Source of the DNA: Flaveria trinervia
Taxonomy: Eukaryota; Streptophyta; Magnoliopsida; Asterales; Asteraceae
Assembly (NCBI GenBank): GCA_025506515.1
Contig: CM046457.1
Coordinates: forward strand, 4,684,944 to 4,748,943
Direction: 5' to 3'
Length of the DNA stretch: 64,000 nt
The position numbers and the translations under genes are program-made. Below, piece after piece: positions 32,971-44,427 of the stretch. Positions within the stretch are counted from its first letter, which is position 1. Each line of letters begins with the position of its first letter. The notes below the pieces were generated by a model. It was not told the origin of the DNA and ran no database searches. It saw only the letters and a list, made by a program, of their open reading frames with translations.

Positions 32971-34209
32971 ATGTCTTCCGATTCTGAGATTGAGGCTGAC
33001 ATTGATGTTATTGCCAATCATCCATGGCTATAGTTTGAGCCCAGGTCTATTGAGCATGCAAAGTGCTCAAAATTCATTCGTATGAAGATCGGTCATCAAA
33101 AGGCAGTGGATTGGGAGGTGATGCTCGAGCTTGGGGAGCGTGATAGACTTGCTGGTATTATCAGAGATAATACGCCATGGAGTCATTTATTTGACCTGGC
33201 GTTCTTACCTTCTTACCGAGAGCTGACAGTGGAGTTTTTATCCACCTTTATTTATATTCGTCTTGATGAGATGGTGGAGGACGATGAGCGATCTGAGATT
33301 TCGTTTATGCTATGTGGATGATCTCATCAGATGTCGATTGAACAGTTTGTGGTTTTCTCGTGACTTTATTATGAGCCGGAGACCGTTACCCCTCTATTTA
33401 ACGAGGGAATTACTGAGATTGAGGAGACATGATGGAGAGATTGGTGGCCTCAGATTGCTGAAGGTCCGTTTCAGAAGACTAAGGGCAGGGTCACTGGTAT
33501 TAGAGATCCTCTCATTCATTATTTGCATCGCATGATCGCCACATCCATCATGGGATGTGGCAAGAGTCAGGAGTGGTGTACCATTCCCGACTTATTTTAC
33601 TTATATTGTTTACTTACGGGGACCAGGTGCAGCCTGACGAGATGTTTGGCAGAGTATTACAATTCGTATTATCATCGCCAGGAGCGAGGAACGGTGTATG
33701 GCGGCGCGTACATTACGATGATTGCACGTTGTCTTGGTTATCTTCCTCGCCATGTTGCTGACGTATCTCCTTCGATCGAGTCGGTGAGATTAGATCGTCG
33801 TACGTTATTCGGCATGCGTATTATACGCCAGTTACCGGGTGTCATACGGTTCTCTCTTCGACCCGGTGAGATCTGGCATCTGGCACCTGTTCAGTAGGTC
33901 GGCGATGATGATCCACAACAACAACATGAACATATTGTGCATGATCAGCCGCCACACAACCAGCCGCAAGTACATCAGCCGCCATCTCAGCCACAGTTCC
34001 CTCGACATATTTATAGAGATGTGAGGATGCCTGCACGTATGGAGACATTTATGTAGGAGATTACTACGAGATACGGGATCAGGGTCGTCGCCTCGATCGA
34101 GTTGAGGATCTTGTGGATTGACACGTTCAACTTGAGATTGCACGAGCCCGTGCTGCTGGCATTGATCCTCTAGACTTGCCACCGCCTCGACATTACCCAG
34201 ATTCACCAT
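32971..34209 (+). pseudogene. ATHILA ORF1-like frame, broken
   Basis: Starts MSSDSEIEADIDVIANHPWL, then a TAG. The frame resumes at IEHAKCSKFIRMKIGHQKAV with RELTVEFLSTFIYIRL, a further stop, frameshifts near 33360-33440, and then the best-conserved block GIRDPLIHYLHRMIATSIMG, then CTIPDLFYLYCLLTG and YGGAYITMIARCLGYLP. The end has GRRLDRVEDLVD and PPPRHYPDSP-like words in shifted frames. These blocks correspond to the plant Athila ORF1 / 'plant transposon protein' family, whose function is poorly known. It cannot give a full-length product. Confidence 0.6.
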
Positions 34210-34443
34210 AGTTTTTATATTATTAATTGTACTTTTATTTTGTTATGTATTTAAAAACTTCATTATTTATTTATATTATCATTTAATGTTTGTTTTGTTT
34301 TATATGTTTATTGGTTAATTAATATTTAAAATTATCGATTAATATGTTACAAAATATAACTTATACGCAAAGTGTCAACTTTAACGTGCAAAATAAAGCC
34401 GACAAAAATTTTGATACGCACAATAATATATAAAAAACATCCT

Positions 34444-34710
34444 AACCTATACGCCGCGTATGGGTCCATACGCGACATATAGTTTTTTCACCATACATAG
34501 AAATTTTGCAGGAAAAAATTGGGAAACTTATACGCCGCGTATGGACCCATACGCGGCGTATAGCCACCCCAACACGAGTCTGCACTGGTCTTGTCAGATA
34601 ATACCCTATATGCCGTGTATGGGCCCATACGCGACGTATAGGGTATGTTGACTCTCCTGTTAGTCGACCCTATACACGACGTATAGACCCATACGCGGCG
34701 TATAGGGTCA
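34444..34710. repeat. Palindromic repeat cluster D
   Basis: Four units (about 34446-34482, 34529-34563, 34603-34641, 34668-34706), the second matching the consensus TATACGCCGCGTATGGACCC almost exactly. Mirrors cluster A at the other end of the element. Confidence 0.85.
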
Positions 34711-34854
34711 CGGGTGTTGATTTAAAATTGGGGGGCGTCAAAATAAAACAACCCTACAATAATGAATAATCTGAAGTAATGGGTCTCACAAACTGGAAGC
34801 CTAGGTCAGGCTCGCCGGACCCGTACAAAACTTTTGAAGTTTGAAAAGGAAAAA

Positions 34855-35287
34855 TGTCACAGAATAGTAACTAAGTTTCAAAAGTGTTCTAATTTAGTCA
34901 CTCATGCATATTTTTCTCAAATTGGACCTCTAAACGATCAAATCGAGTCATTACCAAATTTTATTATGACAAGAAAGTAACGATGGAAAAGGCATTGGAG
35001 TTAGAATTTTTAATATATAAAATTATATTAAAAAATAAAAAAAAACATGTTAATTATGAAAAAAATAAAAAAAGTGCCTGAAATTTATGTCAAACGTTCT
35101 ATATCAGCTTCAAAAGATAAAAAAAATATTTTCTAACTGAATCCAAAAGTATAACATGCTAAAAAATATGTTATGACTTTTAATTTGTATAAAATATAAA
35201 AATGAATGATCTAATTGGAACACTTTTAAAATTTGAGTTACTTAATTGGAACACTTTTGAAAATTAATTACTATTTTACAAAGTTAC
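34855..35287. mobile_element. TIR-type MITE (GTAACTAAGTTTCAAAAGTG termini)
   Basis: Left end AATAGTAACTAAGTTTCAAA then AGTGTTCTAATT; the right end read inverted is AATAGTAATTAATTTTCAAA then AGTGTTCCAATT. Inverted repeats extend more than 45 bp. The interior is AT-rich and non-coding. Typical of a MULE-derived MITE. Confidence 0.7.
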
Positions 35288-35848
35288 CCCGTTTGAAAAT
35301 GAAGTTAGTCCTATAACAACAAATGAAAACTTTAACATGCTACTCAAGTAGACTAACATGAAGCCAACTGTTATATCTGTTTTATTTTTTAGTATAAAGT
35401 GTAAACTAGCTTCAAAAGTTTTAAAAGAACAATATACAAGACTAGTCATATATGATGGCTCTTAACTCTTAAGGGTCTAGAGTACAAATATAAAAGTAAT
35501 ATCATATCATACACAAAATTGACAAGATATGTTACATCTCATCTTACAAAAGGTTTCATTTATGAACCCTAATTTCCTCAATCAAGACCACACTGAAACC
35601 CGAGCTATGTGCTTTGTGTTACTCAGTCTCGGGTAAGATGGTCAAATATATTACACAAAACAAATCAAATGAACTAATTCAAACGGAAGAAAGAAAAAAG
35701 TCATTTAGTTGTTTTTGGTTTGTAGTTAGAAATCACTAAGACACGGATTTGATAATACGAGGAATGAGAATCAAATTAATTTCTACATTCGTTCTCTTAG
35801 GCAGGTATGGATAAGTCTAAATTTTATAACCCATATGTCCAAACACCC

Positions 35849-38800
35849 CTAAACGTCAATGGAATCAGCTGTGCTGTCCATAGATTCAGCTCGGCGGTGT
35901 ACACTATTCATCGAGTCTTGGCGGTCAGACTGACCTATAGTAATTACAACATCGGATGTGGAACGTTTGTAATGTTTTCTAGTGTGTCGCGCTTTTAATA
36001 TATGAGACAAAACCTGCACCGTGTCTCTCATTGCTGGTCTTTTTCTTGGTGAACGGCTAACACATTTGTATGCGAGTGCCGCCACGTCATTTAGTTCTCG
36101 CTCGTCGAAGTTCCCATCAAGACGTGAATCGGCTATTTCTTCCCATCCTACTTGCCCGCCTGTATTTAAGGCTGCCTGTTTATACCAAATTGTATTTAGA
36201 TATAGAGTTCATTAAACAATTACATAAATATTTTTATTGTTTATAGAAAACAAATAGGCATATATTAAATTAAACAGTTGAAGAATGTCATCTCCTGTCA
36301 CTTTTTTTAATAGCACCTGTCACCTTATCTGTTAGATTTCTAAGATATATAATAAACTGTCAAACAATTAAAAGACTCAAACAAAGTATCATGTGATTAT
36401 TACAAGTTGAAGCATCTGGGCGACATACAAACACAATCTGCTGCACCACAGTTTCTTATAGTTGATTATTTAATTTCATATGTGTTAATATCATCAAATT
36501 ATTTCCAAATTGCATATCCAAACACCCCATTTTATGTGCACAAACGCACACACATATACATAGAGAGAAGGGAGCGCGGGTTGAGCATGGGTCGGTTTTA
36601 ATTATGGTTTAAAACCAAACCTATGATCAATGTTTTACTTTCTAGATTTTCCATAACTGATCTTATGGTTACAAATCGTTTGGTGTTTTTGGTTACAAGG
36701 GTGGTTTTTTTTGCTCTCATTAACCATTGGTTAAGTTGTGGTTCTTTAAGGGTCAGTTCATGCATATTTCATTTAATAAATCCAATTAGTTATGAGTTAA
36801 ATAGAAAAAAAGCTAACAATTTACAAACAAGGAGGAAGCAAGTGATATGTTATTTTTGAAAAGTTATAACAAATAGGATTTTACTATGATACCTTACTTG
36901 TAAAAAACGGAAAAAAATAATGTTGGGTGTTTTTGGTTATTTTAGTTACTTATACACATGAAACCATATTACCATAAGTAAACCAAATCACACAACTATG
37001 TCATATAAAAGTCATAAGTGAACCATTATTTTCTCACTTGCTTTTGTTGTTTTGGTTTCGGTTTTCATGCTCACACGGAAAAGGTGGGGGTTGGGGGCTA
37101 AAGGATTAAGAGATCTTACAAGCTCAACCAACTCCAAAAGACCTTGTTGAGGGTTTCTTCCCGCAATAAGCTCAAATAGTAATACCCCAAAGCTGTAAAC
37201 ATCACTTTTCTTAGTGAATGCTCTTGATGAAATATATTCAGGATCTAGATATCCGAAAGTTCCTTGAATATTTGAGGCATTTTTGTTGATCATATCCTCC
37301 CTCGAAAGCCCAAAATCAGCTACCCTAGCACCCATGGACTCATCCAACAAGATGTTGGAAGATTTGATGTCCCGGTGTATAACCGAAGGAACCGCCTGAA
37401 GTTATATGAAAATATCAATAGCATGATTTTTAAACAACCATGTAGTAAGAAGTGACAATTTCGACTCGTTTACTTATGAGCACATCAAGTTGGGTTATGT
37501 CTAATGGGTCAAATTGATAACATTAATAAATTAGCTTATAAAAAGATAGTCAATTTGGGTCAAAATCACAGCACATAATGTCTTAAACCGTTACAATCAT
37601 CATAACTTTTGTACCATGTGTAGCTCACTATTTATTTATTTTTAAATACAAAAATTTTAAAGGAAATGTGTATTGGGTCAAACCGACCCATTTTAACATG
37701 TTATACAAACCATCCATTTTGACACCTCAAAAAGATAGTACTAGTAGTTAAGGATGGAATAAGGAACAAGGCTTACTCCATCATGGAGATATTCTAATCC
37801 CCTTGCAACATCCAAAGCTATTTGAACTCTCAAATTCCAGCTTAATAAATCTTGTTTTTCACCTGAATTCCAAGAGTCAAGCAATTCTGATTAAAGTTTT
37901 TGTGTGTAAAGGGTATTGTTCTACATTATTTTCAGGCATATAATCTTAGGTAAACAAATAACAAATCAAATTATTGGAGTAGAGTTATATGACTACTTAC
38001 TGTACAAATGAGAAGATAGACTGCCTTTGCCCATGTAGACATATATAAGCATGTGTTGTCCCTTCTCTGCACAATATCCTACCAAATTCACAAGGTTCCT
38101 GTGATGTAACCTTCCCAATAACATAACCTGAAAGAAGATAAAATGATACCTATCAGACAACTAAAACGAAGCAACTAACAGTTGAGAAGAGATCTATCTG
38201 ACTCTTGAAAGTCAAAGTAAGGTTTGAGAAAAAAAGGTATTCTTTTTACTATCTGTTGTAAAAATAACAACTTTGACCAAATGATATTATTTTTATTAAA
38301 ATTATTTTCAAGATTTTGTTAGTATCTGTTGAGCTGTATTTACAAGAGGTATTCTAAATTCTTGATCCATTTGTCTGGTATATAAAATTGCAGACCTACC
38401 ACCATATGTTAAAAATCTTTGTGGGTAGAGATGGAAAATGGGTGGGTCAGGGCTTGGTAGTGGGTCAAAATGGGTAATTTGACAGGTGCCGAAATGGGTT
38501 GGGTCAGCCAGAAACATACTTCGACAATTCTTTTATAGTTGGTTACGAATAGTGATGATTACAAAAACAACGCTATTTCAATAAAATATTGATTTAGAAG
38601 GTAGTATGCATTAAAAAGAACAATTTTGGAAGCTTTTGACACTCCTTTTTTAGCATATTTAAATCTACCCTCTGTATATAAAACATAACCCGAATCAACC
38701 CAATTATAAGAGAACGGTTCGAAACAGCTCCTGTAGTTGTGATATCCAATACATGCTACTTTAAAATGTTATATGAAGCATGGAAATAAATCACACACTA

Positions 38801-39559
38801 TAATGCACAAATGAAACTACAACTCCACACTTAATGCAACCAACACTCATTGTTTATGACATATCATAAAAATCATACTGAAAAAGTTTGAAGATGTATA
38901 GCTGCTATGTGATTAATACTCAGTTTAACTAGACTACACAAGCATGTAAGTTGATGATTTGTATGGATATATGGATAACCAGTACCTCTGTATGAAACTC
39001 TTTCTCGCCTTGTTTTGAATCAGTTGCCAGAACTTTAACAGCAACAGTTTCCCCAGTGCTCATCTGAGCTTTGTAAACAGAACCAAATGCCCCTTTGCCT
39101 ATTGTAGCAGTAAAATTACATGTTGCTTTCTGTATATCTCTGTTTGATCAAGATGATAAAAATAAGTAAAGGGAAAAAATATAGAGCTTAAAGAAAGAAC
39201 ATTTGGATGACAAAAAATACATATGTGATCTAAAAGTTGACATACTTGTAAGAATACTCAAGAATTCCAGAAGCTGCAACCACATGAGACTTTCTAGGCC
39301 CACCAAACCACGATGACACGCCGTTATGAATCGATGTTCTTGATGACTCTGTACCCATCGACGAATCTGATAAAACTGTACAAGAATCGGCACCATTTGC
39401 TCGAATTGGGATAGTCGATGCTCTCCTGGAACTGCTATTACCAATCTGAGATCTTTTTCGGTGAAACCTAAAGCACAGCAGTCCAAATATAGCCAAAAGT
39501 GCTCCAATTACCACTCCAATTGAAATCCCAACGATTAAACCTGATGATTTTGGTTTCAT
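35849..39559 (-). CDS. CRLK: Calcium/calmodulin-regulated receptor-like kinase (CRLK1/CRLK2 type)
   Basis: Six coding exons on the minus strand: 39559-39246, 39139-38986, 38127-38001, 37862-37777, 37395-37120 and 36175-35849, all in phase, giving 427 residues. One N-terminal transmembrane helix (about 7-29, GLIVGISIGVVIGALLAIFG), then the family block RRASTIPIRANGADSC, ASGILEYSYK and DIQKATCNFT. Kinase: GKGAFGSV loop, catalytic Lys about 140 (TVAVKVLA), VMLLGRLHHRNLVNLVGYCA, IHRDIKSSN (HRD about 234), ADFGLSRE (DFG about 254), GTFGYLDPEY and KSDVYSFGVLLFELIAGRNP. The order and wording closely follow Arabidopsis CRLK1/CRLK2, Ca2+/calmodulin-binding plasma-membrane kinases that act upstream of the MEKK1 MAP-kinase cascade in cold signalling. 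The length matches the family. ATG 39559 is the first in-frame ATG before the membrane helix. All kinase catalytic residues are present; it looks functional. Confidence 0.95.
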
Positions 39560-41110
39560 CTCTTTACACACACTTAATGTTCCCTATGCAAGCAATCAAT
39601 CCATCAACACACCTGTGTAATCCAAGTCGATAACTACCAGTTAAGTTCAAATTTGATTGGAATAAAATCATTGAATTCAGATCTCTGGTATAACAAGAAG
39701 AAACAACAAAACTCAACAAGAAAAGAAGGCCAAATTGAAGCAATAAGATTAAAAAAATAGGATTGATAATTGCTTCGAGTTCATACGCTCGATTAAACGA
39801 AAAATTATCCGAACTGGTGAATTTAGGAGCTAGAAATCGAATGAGCAATATGACGATAGTTCTAATGCAGAATAATTTCAGAAGAATCTCATGATAATAA
39901 AGCTAAATCATCGAACAATTTCGCACCAAAAATATCATCGTTGACGAAATCGATGTGACTTTTACTTTTTCCAACAGAAAACATACGCAACCAGACGAAA
40001 ACCAAACAAAAAGTCACAGTTTATCATCTTATACAGTTCAGATTATTCAAACAGCCAAAAATAAATTGTCAACATCATCACATATTCATATCACCATGTC
40101 TAACCTTACCTTCTAGATCAAGAGATGAACAGCGAAAACACACGAAACAAGTGAAAGTACCGTCAAAACAATGGTTAAACTGATTCATATAATCATATGT
40201 CAAAGTGTCATACACAAATCAACAGTAGTTTGGTTGTTGATTGATACCTGCAGAAGCAATCGATTATTGAAGTAAAAAACAGATGCATTTAATCCATTAC
40301 AGATTTGTCAAACAACCGAAAATTAGTCGTCAACATCATTATATAACCAAGTCTAACCATATCGTCCAGATCAAGCATCTTCAAATTGCCAAAAACACAT
40401 AAATTATACGAATATAACTTAAATTACACACGAAAAAAACTGAAATTACCATCAAAACAAAGCTTAATTTGATTCCATTAGTATATAAACAGTAAACCAA
40501 AAATCTAGCCATAGCTTCCAGATCAATGACGACGAACAATCAAAAACACACAAATTACACGATTAAAACTCAAATTACAAACGAAACAAGCAAAATTACC
40601 ATCAAAACAAAGCTTAAATTGATTCCATTAGTATATAACCAAAAGTCTACTCTAGCCATAGCTTCAGATCAATCACGACGAACAGTCAAAAACACACAAG
40701 TTACACGACTGAAACTCATATTACAAAACAAAACAAGTGAAATTAGTAAATTACCATACATACCATCAAAACAAAGCTTAAAGTGATTCGTATTTCACAC
40801 ACAAATGAAATCAACGATAGTTTGTTCTGTGATTGATTACCTGCTATAGTGATCGATTGTTGAAGTGAAAAACAGTTACATTGCTGAAGAATTCACATGA
40901 GAAATTGAGAGAAAAAGTGGTGGAATGAATAAAATAGTTGTTGTTGAACATGATGAAAGAATAATTTGGAGAGACATTAATCCAAAATATACTGCAAATG
41001 TGGGATTAATAAGTGCATTGGATTGGTCGCTGTTTCTTTGGTGGTGGAACAGCGTGTGATACCGTGTTTCAGGGTTTATTGCCATGATTTCTTCATACGT
41101 CATATGAAGT
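39560..41110 (-). promoter_or_regulatory. 5' leader/upstream region of the CRLK gene
   Basis: No coding frame. Probably holds 5' UTR exon(s), UTR intron and promoter; a likely leader segment lies around 40850-41100. Much of it consists of a diverged tandem repeat (see the following entry). Confidence 0.4.
40110..40860. repeat. ~150-170 bp diverged tandem repeats upstream of CRLK
   Basis: Blocks beginning near 40128, 40375, 40500 and 40670 repeat the words AGATCAATSACGACGAACA, AAAACACACAAATTACACGA, ACCATCAAAACAAAGCTTAA and TGATTCCATTAGTATATAA. The 40500 and 40670 copies are the most alike. Three to four units in total, probably in the 5' UTR intron or promoter. Confidence 0.75.
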
Positions 41111-42420
41111 AAGTGGTTTGACGATTATGCCCTTTAATAATATTACAATGTATTTTATCCAGCAAGGATTTTTACTTGGTTAATGTATTTAAAATATATT
41201 AAGAACATTATAAAATTTTAAACAATGTTTCTCCAAAATATAGATTGAATAGTAAATTTATCATATTTTTTACTCACAACCACTTATAATCATACTATAT
41301 AATATAGGGAATACACTACATAAATGTATGAAACTGGTTGTGAATGCTCTTAGGATGTTATTTTTTCAAGTTTCACTACTGAGCAAAAATGCTTAGAGTT
41401 TAGCTAGGAGATTGTTTCAACACTTAGTTTCCTCCTGAGAGGGTTGAGGGTGCAAGTCTGGCTGGGATATGAATAAATGAACCCGATTAAGATAACATTT
41501 ATACTTTGAAATAAGGTCGTATATTTACCGTTAGAAAATGTATTTTATTTAAGGTTTTATAATATGAACTGCAATCTTCACCGGTTCTTTTACTGGTTCA
41601 CTGGTTAGATAGGTTGCATTAATCGAATCGGGTTTAAGAATTGAGTGAAGTAATAAAGAATGGCATGATCGAAAATATTGTTATATTACAAAATTAAATC
41701 AGAAAAACAAAAATACACTATGTTTTGGTGTGAATTGTTAATCTTGATAAGTATGAAGATTTAATAGCTAAAATATGGATGTGGAATACTAAATTAATCC
41801 AAAATTAGTTTCTAAAGAAAAATGATAATAAATTAAGTCCGACCACCCGGTATAGTTCAATTGGTTAGCAGCTTCAATAATAAACCAACAAGTTTTGGTC
41901 CAACTTATTTGGTCCTAAAAACACTTATTTCATATTTTCATTTTATAAATTTTTAAAGTTTGTTAAATCTTTTTAATCAATCAGTTTGTTTTTATTAAAA
42001 CTGCTGCACTAGTTAGAGTGGAGACAAACATCACTAACTTTCGTTGGATTTTATAGGATTTTAACATTTGTTTGGTTTACTAAAAATCATAAATCATAAC
42101 AATGCTACTGGTTTAATTCGATACAAAGTGTCATTTATCTTACTATGTATTATTAGTAAGAATTAGTTGGTTGATCAATGGAATTGATCCGCGAGACACC
42201 AAAATTTTGTGTGATTTGTTAAAATATTGATGTAATATTAGAGTTTTGTATTATATGTTTGGATAACAAGGGTTGCTATAAATAGATATTAAAAATATAG
42301 TAGTTACTCGCATTAAATTTAAAATTACCTTAAACAGAAATTACTTCAAGTTTGTTAAGTGTAACAATCTGATTACCTCAATTTGTTAAAATATTGTTAA
42401 AATATTGATGTAATATTAGA
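41111..42420. other. Gene-free AT-rich region
   Basis: No supported gene. A short CACCCGGTATAGTTCAATTG word near 41846 looks like a tRNA D-arm, but no T-arm follows. Confidence 0.5.
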
Positions 42421-42426
42421 GTTTTG

Positions 42427-42445
42427 TATTATTATTATTATTATT

Positions 42446-42511
<66 letters not shown>

Positions 42512-42736
42512 TTATTATTATTATTATTATTATTGTTATTATTATATTATTATTATTATATTATTATTATTATTATTATTATTATATTACTATTACTATT
42601 ACTATTACTATTATTATTATTATTACTATTATTATTATTATATTATTGATAATAGTAATATTATTATTATTACTATTATCATTATTATTATTATTATTAT
42701 TGATAATAATAATATTATTATTACTACTACTACTAC

Positions 42737-42780
<44 letters not shown>
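42427..42780. repeat. Long TTA/TTG trinucleotide microsatellite
   Basis: About 350 bp: a (TTA)n start, roughly 13 TTG units, then (TTA)n with occasional TAC, GATAATAAT and phase slips. The apparent reading frames (Tyr, Cys, Leu, Ile, Asn runs) are artefacts of the repeat. It abuts the left LTR of the outer copia element within 65 bp. Confidence 0.95.
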
Positions 42781-42842
42781 TTTAGGCTAATAAACGTAGA
42801 GATGTAATTTTGAATGTCTTTTTGTGACATTTTTGTATTTTT

Positions 42843-43472
42843 TGTTTGATATTTTAGTGTAATTGCATTGACTAATGACTAATATAATCATAATATCCAT
42901 CAAACAAGTCTGGAGGTGTAGAGTGCACGCTTTGTGTTGAGTGTACGTTTTGTGTTGAGTGTATTATGATTTTCGATATTGAAAACCTTCTTAAGATTGA
43001 AGCCCGTAAGCAATGGGGGTTCCAAGGGGAAACGCCCCTTTGGGGGGGTTCCAGGGGTAGCGCCCCTGGTAATGGGGTCCAAGGGGCGGCAGCCCCCTGG
43101 CTGCTTGGAAAAAAATATTTTGATAAAAATAGCTTTATTAAAAAATGCATTTCGATTTGATTTTCCAGAATTTCACATGTGGAATTCGAGTGAAAAAATA
43201 CGTATTTTTAATGGGGATTTAAAAATAAAAAATAAAATGCTTAAATCACCAAATGACAATTATTCTCGTTTTCTTTCCCTCTAAATATCGAATTGGATGA
43301 AAAAGTTTGTCATTTTTTTCTCGAATTTCTGGTTCAGAAAATTCACACATCTTAACATACAAATTCTGGATATCGTCTGAGTTGTATCTGATTGATTTAT
43401 TCGGGTGAACCACCAAATAATTTTGATCTGAAAGTGATCTTCACGACTCTCAGATTATCCAAGTATTCTACA
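42843..43472 (+). repeat. 5' LTR of the outer copia element
   Basis: TGTTTGATATTTTAG to ...AGTATTCTACA, matching 60409-61059 over shared words (GAGTGCACGCTT, AACCTTCTTA, AGCAATGGGGGTTC, CCAGAATTTCACATGTG, TTTTTAATGGGGATTTAAA, GGGTGAACCACCAAATAATT). It carries a GC-rich GGGGTTCCAGGGGTAGCGCC repeat block. Confidence 0.9.
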
Positions 43473-43489
43473 AAGATCGAAATTATCTA

Positions 43490-44340
43490 ATGCCGGAGAT
43501 GGCCGACAGATATTCCGTGAAAGACATGACAAGCAAATTCGCAAAACTTGACAAGTTTGAAGGACAAGACTTTCGGATATGGCAAAAGAAGATGCACTTT
43601 CTGTTACCCACTATGAAGGTTGTGTATGTTCTAAGTACCTCCATGCCAGAATTGATGGAAAAAGAGACTCTAGAACATAATAGGAGGCGATGCAAGTAGG
43701 AGAACGATGACTACATCTGTCGTGGTCACATCTTAAACGGTATGTCCGATTCCCTGTTTGATATCTATCAAAATGTTGAATATGCAAAAGAACTATGAGA
43801 TTCCTTTGAATCCAAATATATGGCAGAAGATCCTTCTAGTAAGAAATTTTTTGTTAGTAATTTTATAAATTACAAGATGGTGGATTCAGGGCCTGTCATG
43901 GAATAATATAATGAACTGTTAAGGATTCTGGGATAGTTTGTTCAACATGATATGAAGATGGATGAATCCATCTCAGTTTCCAGTATAATTGACAAACTCC
44001 ATTCTTCTTGGAAAAATTTCAAACATACTTTGAAACATAAGAAGGAGGAATTGAGTCTGGTTCAATTTGGTAGTCACTTCAGAATTAAAAAGTCTCTAAG
44101 GGATCAAAAGGGTGACAAAGTTAAGGATAAAAACATGGCTGGACCTTAACAAGTGAACATGGTGAAAGAAGGTGAATCATTAAAGAATGCCAACAAGTTT
44201 AAAGGAAAATAAAAGTTTAAAGGTAACAACATCAACAAAGGCCCCAACAAGAAGCCAAAGTTAGCATGTTGGAAGTATGGCAAACCTGGTCATTTCAAGA
44301 AGGATTGTCTGGTTGGTAAAGGCAAGAATGACGCTGGTCC
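43490..44340 (+). pseudogene. gag of the outer copia element
   Basis: Begins MPEMADRYSVKDMTSKFAKL, with the conserved LDKFEGQDFRIWQKKMHFLL. A TAG follows at about 43697, and further stops lie near 43797, 43905 and 44148. The zinc knuckle CWKYGKPGHFKKDC (about 44268-44310) has Tyr where the second Cys is expected, so zinc binding is lost. Confidence 0.85.
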
Positions 44341-44427
44341 AAGTGGATCTAAGGATGATGATGTTACTTGGTGGTTGATTCTGGTGAGAATTATGTATCA
44401 CTAATTTTTGAATCATTTTATGTGTAG

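Larger units (their letters stand above)
31647..34740 (+). mobile_element. Inverted-terminus element with GC-rich palindromes (MULE-like?)
   Basis: Left end GACACCCCGTTATAAATCAA then CACCCACCTATAC; right end, read inverted, GACGCCCCCCAATTTTAAATC then AACACCC and CCTATACGCC. The termini are thus inverted over about 30 bp with few mismatches, and both lead into the same palindromic repeat. Inside are at least two decayed frames: an OTU-like tail (31986-32225) and an ATHILA ORF1-like frame (32971-34209). Terminal and subterminal repeats plus an OTU-like tail suggest a Mutator-like (MULE/foldback) transposon, but the ORF1-like frame is better known from Athila retrotransposons. The target duplication is weak (A/T-rich 9-mers on both sides). 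This is an inference from borders and content. Confidence 0.5.

Noticed and set aside
33832..34209. 125-codon minus-strand frame opposite the ORF1-like gene
   Set aside because: Antisense shadow of the ORF1-like C-terminal region, with no recognisable motif of its own.
31658..34710. A CRISPR array, because of regularly recurring palindromic repeats
   Set aside because: Units are irregularly spaced, degenerate and interspersed with eukaryotic transposon frames; the genome is a plant and no cas genes exist.
37480..38520. GGGTCAAATTGA / ACCCATTTTGACC words in CRLK introns
   Set aside because: They resemble the degenerate interior of hAT-like MITEs, but no inverted ends or target duplications could be placed.
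41840..41870. Possible tRNA (GGTATAGTTCAATTGGTTAG)
   Set aside because: Only a D-arm-like word is present; no T-arm, acceptor stem or anticodon arm can be drawn.
42424..42830. Open reading frames of 80-127 codons on both strands
   Set aside because: They are translations of a trinucleotide microsatellite (runs of Tyr, Cys, Leu, Ile or Asn) and not genes.
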